Source: Levilactobacillus namurensis
GTDB taxonomy: Bacteria > Bacillota > Bacilli > Lactobacillales > Lactobacillaceae
Direction of reading: 5' to 3'
Assembly: GCF_032197885.1 (NCBI RefSeq)
Contig: NZ_CP134159.1
Location: 1 to 64,000, forward strand
DNA length: 64,000 bases
Below are positions 35,786-45,000 of the stretch, in pieces; position 1 is the first letter of the stretch; the number at the start of each line of letters is the position of its first letter. The notes below the pieces were generated by a model, which saw only the letters and a program-made list of their open reading frames with translations, did no database searches and was not told the DNA's origin. Both the position numbers and the translations under genes were made by a program.

Positions 35786-36772
35786 ATGAATCAGAGAAAA
35801 ATATATTTTGACTACATTAAGAAAAAACTGGTTTATTTAGCTACGGATGTTGAAATTAGCGGAAAATTGAATCTTCTTGACGGTAACGTATTTGCTGAAT
35901 CGTTTTATAGAGACTTCCTTAATTTACTAAATAATTGGAATTTACGTGAAGCAAACGAGTTGACATCTAATTATCCTGCGATAGATTTAGTTGATGATAC
36001 AAATAAGATTGTTATTCAGGTAACTTCAAATGCGACTAGTACGAAAGTGAAACATACTTTAAGTCGGAGCGGAATTTCGAAATATACAGGATATCGTTTA
36101 TGTTTCTTATTTATCGCAAAGAGTGTAGATTTGTTAAAAAACAAAAGCTTTAGTAACCCATATAATCTGTTATTTGATCCAGCAATTGATATTATGAGCA
36201 TTACTGAGGTTTTGAGAGGATGTTTAGGTGCTAAAATTGAAATTCTCTTAGCACTAAATGAGCTTTGCCATCGTGAATTTGATCCAGGGGAGTTACGCCC
36301 TGTAAAAACTTCTTTAATTTCGGAAGTTCTGTTAAGTATTTCAAAAATACAAATAGAAACCTCTCCGAGTTATCGTACACCACGACCGTTTGATATACCT
36401 CAAAAAATTCGTTTTAATAATTTGGAGATTTTGCAAAAAGGGACAATTGATGATTTAAGCAGATTTAATCCTAAACTGGATGATATATATAATTCGTTTG
36501 AACGTGAAGGGACAAAAGAGGCTGTTATTTTTCAGAAATTAATTTCGTTGTATCAAAGTCAGAAGATTAAGTATCCTGATAAAACCTCTGCTGCTATTTT
36601 TTTATCCATGGTTAGTGATCTAGTTACATACATTAACATGAGTAGTAATTTGGATGAATCTCTGTCTATGGAAGATAAGGAATATTATTGTCGGGTGATC
36701 CTAGTAGATGCATTTATTCGATGCAAGATATTTGAAGATCCGGAGGGGTACAGTTATGATTCTACCGAATGA
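35786..36772 (+). CDS. SMEK-domain component of an ABC-3C system
   Basis: 328 residues. The N-terminal ~110 residues match the SMEK domain: YIKKKLVYLATDVEISGKLN, AIDLVDDTNKIVIQVT and a KYTGYRLCFLFIA strand. The C-terminal part (PFDIPQKIRFNNLEIL ... VDAFIRCKIFEDPEGY) resembles ABC-3C C-terminal domains. ABC three-component systems are predicted conflict (anti-phage) systems in which the ATPase senses invading nucleic acid and this component is the effector or its partner; that role comes from published classification. The gene is AT-rich against its neighbours, and its ribosome binding site is poor (AGGGG). Confidence 0.82.
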   Translation: MNQRKIYFDYIKKKLVYLATDVEISGKLNLLDGNVFAESFYRDFLNLLNNWNLREANELTSNYPAIDLVDDTNKIVIQVTSNATSTKVKHTLSRSGISKYTGYRLCFLFIAKSVDLLKNKSFSNPYNLLFDPAIDIMSITEVLRGCLGAKIEILLALNELCHREFDPGELRPVKTSLISEVLLSISKIQIETSPSYRTPRPFDIPQKIRFNNLEILQKGTIDDLSRFNPKLDDIYNSFEREGTKEAVIFQKLISLYQSQKIKYPDKTSAAIFLSMVSDLVTYINMSSNLDESLSMEDKEYYCRVILVDAFIRCKIFEDPEGYSYDSTE

Positions 36773-36927
36773 TACGAAACCTAAAACAAGTCTGTACTAT
36801 TTAGGCGGTATTATAATACAGGAGTTACAAGCTAATAAAAATACGAGTATCCCTTTTTTGGATCTTTATGAGAGAGTGAAGAGACAACAGAATATTTCAA
36901 TAAAAGTATTTTCAATGACGTTAGATT

Positions 36928-37970
36928 GGTAGATTGTAAAATTAATCCGAACGCTGTTCGGACAAAAAAGATCAGCTTCCTTTAAAATGGTGTTTACCAC
37001 AAACCCATCTTTTAGGAGCTGATCTTTTGTCTAGTATAACCTATTCCGAACGAATTAAAATCGAAACCTTTTGTGAACTAGGGCTGTCCAATATCCAAAT
37101 GGGCGTTCGGCTGAACCGATCACCGTCAACAATTTCTTATGAATTATCTCGATGTCAACCTTATCAGGCTGAATTAGCACAAACAGATGCCGAATACAAG
37201 CGATCACGATGTGGTCGGAAAACTAAGCTGAGCGATGAGTTAAAGCAAAAAATTCTCAACCATTTACGTCTAAGCTGGTCACCAGGAATGATTGCTCACG
37301 AATTTAAACTAGCTACTAAATCTATTTATAATTGGCTAAATCAGGGGAGAATTGATTTCTCCTTGAATGATCTACCTGAACATGGCGTACGCCAACGGCG
37401 TAACGTTGACCAACGATCCAAATATAATCAATCTTTGGGGCGATCAATTGAACAGCGTCCCATGATGATTAATCAACGTAATCGCATCGGCGATTTTGAA
37501 CTAGATACAGTCGTTGGTCCTCGTGGGCATAGTAAGGCAGTTTTATTAACTTTAATCGATCGAAAATCACGGTTCCTTTGGGCATATCGGTTAAAGGACC
37601 GAACGACAGCGAGTGTTAATGAAGCACTGACTAAGTTCCTAACCACTTTTAATGGACCGGTGCACAGTTTTACTGTGGACCGTGGTACTGAGTTTAGTGG
37701 GCTAGTATCATTTGAATCACAATATGGTATTAAGACCTATTACTGTCATGCTTATACGCCAGCTGAACGTGGTAGTAATGAACGCTTTAATCGGAATTTA
37801 CGTTATTTTTATCCTAAGGGGACTCGTTTTGAGCACATTAGTGCTCAAGATTTAACGACGACGTTACTCCAAATTAACCAGCGACCGCTTAAAATACTTG
37901 ACTGGAAAACACCGTATCAGGTTATGCTGACCAATTTGTCCAAAAATTCGGATTAAATTTGCAATCTACC
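36928..37970 (+). mobile_element. IS30-family insertion in the ABC-3C operon
   Basis: About 1043 bp. The ends carry inverted repeats (GGTAGATTG then AATCCGAA on each side) and a 4-bp duplication GATT (36924-36927 and 37971-37974). It contains an intact transposase gene in the same direction as the operon. Confidence 0.9.
37027..37956 (+). CDS. IS30-family transposase
   Basis: 309 residues with an N-terminal helix-turn-helix (LGLSNIQMGVRLNRSPSTISYEL) and DDE catalytic segments FELDTVVG, FTVDRGTEFSG and ERGSNERFNRNLR. TTG at 37027 is 7 nt after TAGGAGCTG. The frame is intact. Confidence 0.95.
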   Translation: MSSITYSERIKIETFCELGLSNIQMGVRLNRSPSTISYELSRCQPYQAELAQTDAEYKRSRCGRKTKLSDELKQKILNHLRLSWSPGMIAHEFKLATKSIYNWLNQGRIDFSLNDLPEHGVRQRRNVDQRSKYNQSLGRSIEQRPMMINQRNRIGDFELDTVVGPRGHSKAVLLTLIDRKSRFLWAYRLKDRTTASVNEALTKFLTTFNGPVHSFTVDRGTEFSGLVSFESQYGIKTYYCHAYTPAERGSNERFNRNLRYFYPKGTRFEHISAQDLTTTLLQINQRPLKILDWKTPYQVMLTNLSKNSD

Positions 37971-38025
37971 GATTGGTTATATTTAATATCGGTAGTTGAA
38001 GTGGACGCAAAGGGGGAAGTGCATT

Positions 38026-39741
38026 TTGTTCATTAATTGTCTTGAAGTTATTTCCTCTGGAGAAGTAATTAGAAAGATTAAGTTCCATAGAGGATTGAAT
38101 TTAATTGTTGATAAGACTGTAGGTATAGAAGATGATGAAAAAACAAAAACAGGGAACGGGGTAGGTAAAACTACTGTTCTAAGATTAATTGATTTTTGTC
38201 TTGGGAAAAGTGCGGCTGTAATATATACGGATCCGGAGTCTAAAAAAGTAATTAAATCCTTGAAAAAAGAGTTAGAATCTAGAAAAGTCTGTATACGATT
38301 AACATTAAGTCCTAATGAAAATAAAACTGAGTTCAGAAAATCGTCATATGTTATTGAACGTAATTTTTTATTAGGAAAACGGAAAATTCAAAGAGTTAAC
38401 GGAAAAGATATTAGTGATGCTCGCGATATTCCCAAGGAGATAGGACATGACTTATTCGACATAGCTGTAGAAAATAAACCCACTTTTAGACAGATAATTG
38501 GACGATCAATGAGAATTGATTCGCCTGCCATTAATAATACATTGAAGTATCTGGGAACCTATCCAAAGAAGCCAGAATATGAAACACTATTTCTTTTTCT
38601 CTTTGGAATAAATCTTCCTGATCGGACTCCTATTGTTGAAAATTTAAAATCAGAAAAGAAGTTCTTGAATCGTATAGAATCTACTCCGTTATCTCAATTA
38701 GAGCTCGAACTTGAAAAAATTAAAGATGATATAGAAAAGGTAAATGAAGAACGAAGTAATTTGAATATTGATCCTAAGTATGAAGAAAAAATAACAGAAC
38801 TTAGTAGATTGAGGTATAAATTTGAAGTTCATCAGGATAGATTGAGTAATTATCAGTTACGAGTTAATTTGATAAGAGATGCTCAGAATCAGATAGAAAG
38901 TGGCAAATCTACTATCGATATAGATGATTTAAAACTTTTGTATCAAGAAGCAGAGGCTTATGTTGACAATCTTCAAGTGAACTTTCAACAACTTGTAAAT
39001 TATAATAACAAAATGATAGAAAAAAGGATTAAGTTTGTCGGAAAAGATTTACCGAATATACAAGAGCATATTTCTGCTGAGAATATGGAATTAAGGGAGT
39101 TAAGGAGAAACATAGATGAACTAACTGAATTTATGTCTCGTACTGATGCAAGCAAAAGACTTGATAAGCTGTCAGAACAGCTAGGTGTGTTGCATGAAGA
39201 TAAGGGGAAGACGGTAGAAAAAATAGAGCAAATAGACAAATCAAATAATAGAATTCAAGAATTAAATAAAAACCTAAAAGAGGTGGATCAATCGTTCTTT
39301 TCGAGTGAAACTAAGGTAAAAATAAATAATCAACTTTCAAAATTCAATAAATATTTCGCAAACATATCTCAGCAGTTATACGGTGAACAGTATGGTGTAG
39401 CTTTTGAGGTTAAGGAAAGAAATGGTCAAAGAAACTATGATTTTTATGTGTTTGCATATAACAATTCAAGCAGTGGAAAAAAACAAGGAGAGGTAGCTGC
39501 TTTCGATATTGGATATATATTATTTGCAAGGCATGAGCAGATACCAGTTCTTGACTTTGTTTTGTATGATAAAAAAGAATTAATGTACGGTGGCCAACTT
39601 CTGAAAATTAGTGAAGAGGCAGAGCAAAATGATATACAGGTGATTTTTCCAATATTAAGTGATAAGTTACCTGAGAAGTTAAATAATGATGATAATATTG
39701 TTCTGTATCTTTCTGAAGATGACAAATTATTTAGATTCTAA
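38026..39741 (+). CDS. DUF2326 ATPase of an ABC-3C system
   Basis: A 571-residue SMC/RecN-like ABC ATPase. FHRGLNLIVDKT is followed by Walker A GNGVGKTTVLR (43-53) and LIDFCLG. A long coiled coil (about 200-440) follows, and a C-terminal ATPase lobe (VAAFDIGYILFARHEQIPVLDFVLYD) completes the fold. I choose TTG 38026 (MFINCLEV...) after AGGGGGAAG; it overlaps the middle component's stop codon by 11 bases, which itself shows the three genes were one operon. AT-rich, likely acquired. The predicted role is the sensor/motor of the conflict system. Confidence 0.87.
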   Translation: MFINCLEVISSGEVIRKIKFHRGLNLIVDKTVGIEDDEKTKTGNGVGKTTVLRLIDFCLGKSAAVIYTDPESKKVIKSLKKELESRKVCIRLTLSPNENKTEFRKSSYVIERNFLLGKRKIQRVNGKDISDARDIPKEIGHDLFDIAVENKPTFRQIIGRSMRIDSPAINNTLKYLGTYPKKPEYETLFLFLFGINLPDRTPIVENLKSEKKFLNRIESTPLSQLELELEKIKDDIEKVNEERSNLNIDPKYEEKITELSRLRYKFEVHQDRLSNYQLRVNLIRDAQNQIESGKSTIDIDDLKLLYQEAEAYVDNLQVNFQQLVNYNNKMIEKRIKFVGKDLPNIQEHISAENMELRELRRNIDELTEFMSRTDASKRLDKLSEQLGVLHEDKGKTVEKIEQIDKSNNRIQELNKNLKEVDQSFFSSETKVKINNQLSKFNKYFANISQQLYGEQYGVAFEVKERNGQRNYDFYVFAYNNSSSGKKQGEVAAFDIGYILFARHEQIPVLDFVLYDKKELMYGGQLLKISEEAEQNDIQVIFPILSDKLPEKLNNDDNIVLYLSEDDKLFRF

Positions 39742-39776
39742 GCTGAACGATGATTGAAATTTTGAAGGAGTACACG

Positions 39777-39808
39777 AAGGGAACGTCCAAAGCGGGCGTT
39801 CCCTTTTT
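39777..39808 (+). terminator. Terminator of the ABC-3C operon
   Basis: AAGGGAACGTCC pairs with GGGCGTTCCCTT (one mismatch), then TTTTT. Confidence 0.82.
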
Positions 39809-39958
39809 ACATGGCCGGACAGTGGTGTTTGTTCTGTGATGCGGGATTGCGGGAGAATTGCGGGGTGACAAAGTGCTTGGTGTGATGAGGATGGCGACTA
39901 GTTGACCCGTTTTTCCGTTAGTATTTAGTATTATTTATATAGGTTTTGTTTTATGTAT

Positions 39959-40863
39959 TTATGTCTTACTCGCTTTTTCAGCGGGTTTTAGGGGTATTGT
40001 TGATGTGATTATGTTTATGGACAAAAACTGGCGGGGCTGAAGTGAACCCTTAAAATTGGACAACTTTATTAGGCTGCTTTTTGGACGGCGATTGTAGAAG
40101 TCGATCCATTCGGTCATCGCTTGAATCAGCTCGTCTTTGGTCTTGAACTGTTCATCCATGACCTCGACCTTCATGATGTGAAGGAACGACTCCATGGCGG
40201 CGTTATCCAGACACGTGGCCTTACGTGACATACTTTGAAAGACGTAGCGTATTGCGCCAGTGACGATGCTGGTACTGAAATCCTTGGTCAGTGTGGCGTT
40301 GTTCGATGACCCAACGTTGGTAGGTGTTCTAAAGCCTCTTTTAAGGGCTTTAAGGCGAATTCAACGGTGGGGTGATCACTAATGGTGAATGCTAAAATCT
40401 CACCGTTGTAGAGGTCAAGGACGAGCTCTAAGTAAACGCGTTCGCTTTGGCTTTTATTCCCGTATCGGAATTCACTGACATCGATAACTAACTTTTGGTA
40501 CGGTCGATCAGTTTTGAAGCGTCGGTTAAGCCGGTTAGGCGCGATAACCCCAACCGTGCCTTTGTAAGAATTATATTGACGTTTTTGCCAATTATAAGCC
40601 TGACACAACCAGTTTTTCTCGCGCATGATTCGCAAGACGCACTTATGATTGATTTTGAAACCATATTCATTACGCAACGATTCAGTTATGCGCCGGTATC
40701 CATACTTTCGCGTGTACTTTGGATCCTGTCGCCGAATTTCATCAATGGCTTGGATAACTTGAGAGTCGTCCAATTCATGACCACGATGTTCCTTGGCATA
40801 ATAGTACGTACTGCAGGGTATTTGAATAACTTTAAGAACCATTTTGATGGGAACTTGAAACAT
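39959..40863 (-). pseudogene. IS3-family OrfB (integrase-like), frameshifted
   Basis: The first part (40288-40863) reads through YGYRRITESLRNEYGFKIN and the first catalytic segment LVIDVSEFRYG into LEHLPTLGHRTTPH. The frame then shifts: HTDQGFQYQHRHWRN appears in another frame and SMSRKATCLDNAAMESF (third catalytic segment) in a third (39959-40231). At least two frameshifts therefore break OrfB. The last codons of the fragment run past the element's inverted repeat. It cannot make an active transposase. Confidence 0.85.
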
Positions 40864-41459
40864 CTGCCTTAACTCGTCTACTAGTTCGATGAGTTCGTGT
40901 GCTTTGATTTCTCCCGTGCTAAGGCATCGAGTTTTTTTAAGAATTCATTCTCAATCTTTAACATTTGGTTTTCCTACTTCAACTGTTTCAATTCTTCTGC
41001 CGAGTTCTGTGGCTTCGCTGCTTTTCGGTTACGTTGTTTATGTTTGGCCATAATTTTTGGGTTCCCTCGTTTTCGTTCAAGCCCCACAATTCCCGCTTCC
41101 CGAAAGCGTCTTTCCCACTGCCAAATGGTGCTTGACGACGATAAGTCAAAGTCTAACGCTGTGGCTGGAAGCGAAGCCTGATTTTGTTTTCTCCAGTTTA
41201 ATACATCGGCCTTGAACTGACTTGAATATTCTGAAGTTATCGGGCGCGCCTTTAGGCTTTCGATTCCTCGTCGTTCAAACCGATGGATCCAACCAAGAAT
41301 GACTGAATCATCGCTAACACCATATTTCTTAGCCAAGGATGTAGATCCCGTACCAGCAAGATATTCAGTAACGACTTTAATTCGAAACTCTAAATTAAAT
41401 TTGGACATAGTAAAACCCCCAAGATTGGATTTGGTGTCCAACCTTAGGGGTTCACTTTA
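40038..41459 (-). mobile_element. Decayed IS3-family (IS150-like) element
   Basis: Ends share imperfect inverted repeats TGAAGTGAACCC...TTGGACA (from 40038) and TAAAGTGAACCC...TTGGACA (to 41459, complement). The two-gene transposase inside carries several disabling mutations. No clear target duplication is seen. Confidence 0.8.
40974..41408 (-). pseudogene. IS3-family OrfA, truncated by a nonsense codon
   Basis: Two helix-turn-helix segments (LAKKYGVSDDSVILGWI and TALDFDLSSSSTIWQWERRF) are intact from ATG 41408. The frame stops at TAG (40974-40976), yet the same frame continues with ENQMLKIENEFLKKLDAL, the normal leucine-zipper end of OrfA. A point change to TAG has thus cut it short. Confidence 0.82.
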
Positions 41460-41485
41460 TTGAGACCTGTTTTAATGAGTACAAG

Positions 41486-41665
41486 TTACTTCGCTGGGAC
41501 GCCGCAATAGCCGTTGCAAGCGCACTTGTCGTCTGAGATCATCGGACAGTGGCAGATGCCATCGGCGCTAGCGCAGCCGCAGCCCTGGGCGCAGGTCATA
41601 CCGGCGTGGCAGTACGGGTTGGTCGCGTCTTGGGTATGGGATGAATCAGTGTTGGATTGAGCCAT
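41486..41665 (-). CDS. Small cysteine-rich, metallothionein-like protein
   Basis: 59 residues from ATG 41665, 8 nt after a strong AAGGAGG. Nine cysteines at 19, 25, 29, 31, 38, 40, 48, 50 and 54, including three Cys-X-Cys motifs (CGC, CHC, CAC), with His10, His20 and His39. There is no signal peptide and the first 16 residues are polar. This density of Cys-X-Cys suggests a thiolate metal-binding protein such as a metallothionein, but it does not closely match the cyanobacterial SmtA pattern. A Fur-family-like palindrome lies upstream. It sits between a dead IS3 element and a large surface-protein gene. Confidence 0.7.
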   Translation of the reverse strand: MAQSNTDSSHTQDATNPYCHAGMTCAQGCGCASADGICHCPMISDDKCACNGYCGVPAK

Positions 41666-41704
41666 GAGACAAACCTCCTTGAATTTAGGTAAATAGTATT
41701 TTGG

Positions 41705-41721
41705 TTACTAATAATTAGTAA
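41705..41721. promoter_or_regulatory. Fur-family-like palindrome before the Cys-rich gene
   Basis: TTACTAATAATTAGTAA is a perfect 8-1-8 inverted repeat with the TAATNATTA core shared by Fur, PerR and Zur boxes. It is about 40 bases upstream of ATG 41665 and overlaps the -35/spacer region of a possible promoter with -10 TACTAT. Confidence 0.45.
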
Positions 41722-42009
41722 GAGCTTAGTCGCTTTTAGTCCAAATGGCAATGCCCAAAAGTCGAATAGCGGTCAGTTGTCTTCAGAAGTGACTAGAGTG
41801 GAGATCACAAATTATATAGTTGATGCTTATTTTGGTGATGAAACGCTATGTAAAACTTCTGTAGTGTCTGTACAAGCTTTGTAAAGTAGGCCATATTTTG
41901 TTTTCAATCCTTTAAACTGATTTTAGTTGTTACGGCAAGCGATTGTGGCCGTAGTCAATGATGACCAGACACTGTTGAAGAACGAACTATAGAAAGGAAT
42001 TTTTTAATC
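41722..42009. other. Intergenic region before the large surface protein, no gene seen
   Basis: About 290 bases of mixed composition without an evident reading frame. A GAAAGGAA ribosome binding site at the right end serves the GTG at 42010. Confidence 0.45.
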
Positions 42010-45000
42010 GTGCCGAAACGAAAACGACAACTTAGTGCAGCTATTGCAACCGTATTAGTTTTGTCCCCACTAATGACCCCGGTGGCCCATGCCAAGGTAG
42101 GTCAATCGGAGCGACTTTTAGCAACTCAAGTGACTAAAAGTTCCCGTACGACATCTTCCATGGCTGATTTGGGAATTTTACATCCCTTGGATAAGACCAC
42201 TAATCAATTAGCGCCAGGAATCGACGATGAAAAACTTACGTTTAACAATAAAGATAATTCTAGAACGGTTATCCGTACTGTTAATGTCGATCTTAAGGAT
42301 AAATCGACATCCCTAGTTCCGAGAACTAAGAAAACATCTACCGGCTTTCAAATGGCTAATGTATTAGATACAGCTAACGATGCCGTTGAGGAAGGTAAGC
42401 AAGTCGTTGCGGCGGTCAACGCAGATTTCTTTGATATGGGGACCGGAGAACCTTCTGGAAATGTTTTGATTGATGGACAAGAATTACATGCGGCGAATAA
42501 GAATAGTGGCGAAGCCTTCTTTGGTATTCTAAAGGACAGTGGTAAAGCGGTTATTGGGACCCAAGATGATTACCTTAAACAAAAGGATAATTTGAAACAG
42601 GCTTTAGGTGGTTTGGGCATTCTGGTTAAGGATGGTAAGGTCCAAAGTAACCTGGATGGTATTCCAACGAAACCCGATGCTGCGCGTTCCGCCGTAGGAA
42701 TTAGGGAAAATGGATCGGTCTTCTTTGTAACGATTGATGGTCAACAACCAGGTTATTCTAATGGAATGACACCGCAAGATTTAGCTCAAACTATGAAAGA
42801 CAAGGGTGCAGTTGATGCGTTAAATTTTGACGGCGGTGGTTCTGCTACATATGTTTCGCGGACACCAGGACAAAGCGCTTTAAGCATTAAAAATAAGCCT
42901 TCGGATGGGCATCCTCGTTCTGTATCGAATACGTGGCTGGTGGAAACTAGCACTGCCTCAGATCACACGTTTGATAGAGCGGAAGTAACGCCTAAGGATC
43001 AAGCTTATACGCCAAATTCTACTGTCCATTTTAAAGCTAACGGGGTAGATAAGGCTGGTTATGCAGCCGATTTGCCGAGTGATGCGATCTGGTCACTAAA
43101 GGACGATTCTTTAGGAAAGATTGACGCTAAGACGGGAACCTTTATTTCTAACGGAAAGTCGGGGAACGTTACGGCTGAGTTGAGACAGGGTAGTAAAGTG
43201 ATTGGCAGTTCTACCGTAGCGGTTCAGACACCAGATGAAATTTTCTTTGATAGTAAACAGTTAAGTTTAGAAGGTGGAAAGTCAGAAAATCTCGGTCTGC
43301 ATGCACGTTATCAGGGTAGGGAAGTTAATTTAAAAGCTAGTGATATTGACTGGACGGTTCCGGATGGTATGGGGGTCGTTGACGATAAGGGGAAATTCAC
43401 AGCGTCAATCAGTGGTAAGAGTGGGACAATTAAGGCTACGTTACACGGAACCACTCATGAAGCCAGAATTGATATTCAACTTGGACAATTACCTAAAGTG
43501 CTTTGGAATTTTGAAGATAAAGACAGTTTAGCTAGCTGGGATATAGATAGGGCTATTGCTTCTAAACCAAACATATCGTTAGCTAATTCTAATGATGGTC
43601 AGGTTCGATTTGGTGATCAGTCCTTACGAATGGATTTTGATTTTACTACTGGCGGGAAGGCAACTACTTTAGGAGCATATACTGGACCAAAAACTTCGGT
43701 TGAAATTCCAGGGAATCCAACAGCTATTGGGATGTGGGTTTATGGAACACCTGAAGCACAAGGCTACTGGTTAAGAATGCAGGTTCATCCAGGAGGTAAG
43801 GGACTTCTTAATTTGAACTTTACCCCTGAGCATCCGGGAATCAACTGGCTTGGATGGAAGTATGTTGAGGCAAAGATTGATTCTAAGACAGCGATGCCTT
43901 TAACAACATGGGAAAATCAAGCAATTCGGTTAATGTCCACCAAAGCGGGTCAGCCAAATGGTGGGCCGGTTACAAAGGGACATATCTTTGTTGACAATAT
44001 TCGAGCCGTTTATGGTGTCAATAAAGATGACACTAAGGCGCCAATTATTGAAAGTATCGATGCGGATGGAAAGACGTTCACAGGAAACAACCCAACCATC
44101 ACAGTTAAAACGCATGAAGATACTAATGATCCTAATGCTTCTGGCATGGATTGGGAAAAGAATAAGATTGCGATTGATGGTCAAATTTTATCTATCGATA
44201 AAAGTCATTACTCTTTTGACCCAGATGGTTCCATGACGTTACGAGGGTATAAATTTGCAGACGGGAAACACCATATTAAGGTATCCGTTTATGATAAATT
44301 TGGTAATCGGACCGATAAAGATGCCTACTTTACCGTTAAGACGGGCAATCAATCCGCTATTCATTTAAAGCCAGTTGATACGACGGCAAAACTAGGCAGC
44401 ACTGCTGAATTTGATTTGACGGCTGATGATGTTACCAAGCTGAAGTCCGGTAAATTTAAATTTAGTTTGACGCCTGGATTTACTGTTAGAAAAGTAGAAT
44501 TTGCAGAACCTGATGCAGGTAATACCCATGAAGATAACGCTTCTGATAGTTCGGTTACGCTTAATGTCTCTAAGTTCGGTACCGATAAAACTAAACCATT
44601 TGCTAAGGTCTTTATTGATATCCCTAAGGAGACAGAAAAAGGGACCAATCTGACTTACCAAATGGTTCAAGGTATGGTAACACCCAATGAGACGCCAGGA
44701 CCTGATGTGGTGAATACTTTTGGATCTGAACCTCATACGGTTAAAGTTCAAGCAGATTACACCATTCAACATCAGCCTATTGTTTTGACCCAGCCTAATA
44801 TGATTACCGTTATGGATACGCAGAAGAAGCCAGTTGTTAATGCTAAAGTATCCGTGATTGATGCTAAAGGGACCCAAACAGAACTAGGAACGACTGATGC
44901 ACAAGGCCAAATTGATGCCAAGAAGCTCCCACAAGTGGTGGGTAAGTTTAGTTTAGTAGCTGAAAAGGATGGAAAGTACAGTTTCGTCACTAGAGATCAA

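Larger units (their letters stand above)
36756..38036 (+). pseudogene. ABC-3C middle component, split by IS30
   Basis: ATG 36756 overlaps the end of the SMEK gene. The frame MILPNDTKPKTSLYYLGG ... MTLDW is cut after base 36927 by an IS30-family element (36928-37970). Removing the element and one copy of the GATT duplication rejoins MTLD to WLYLISVVEV and gives a 77-residue protein ending just inside the DUF2326 gene. Opening MILP and the WLY(L)I pattern fit the ABC-3C middle component type 6 family. As it stands the product is truncated at about 58 residues. Confidence 0.8.
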
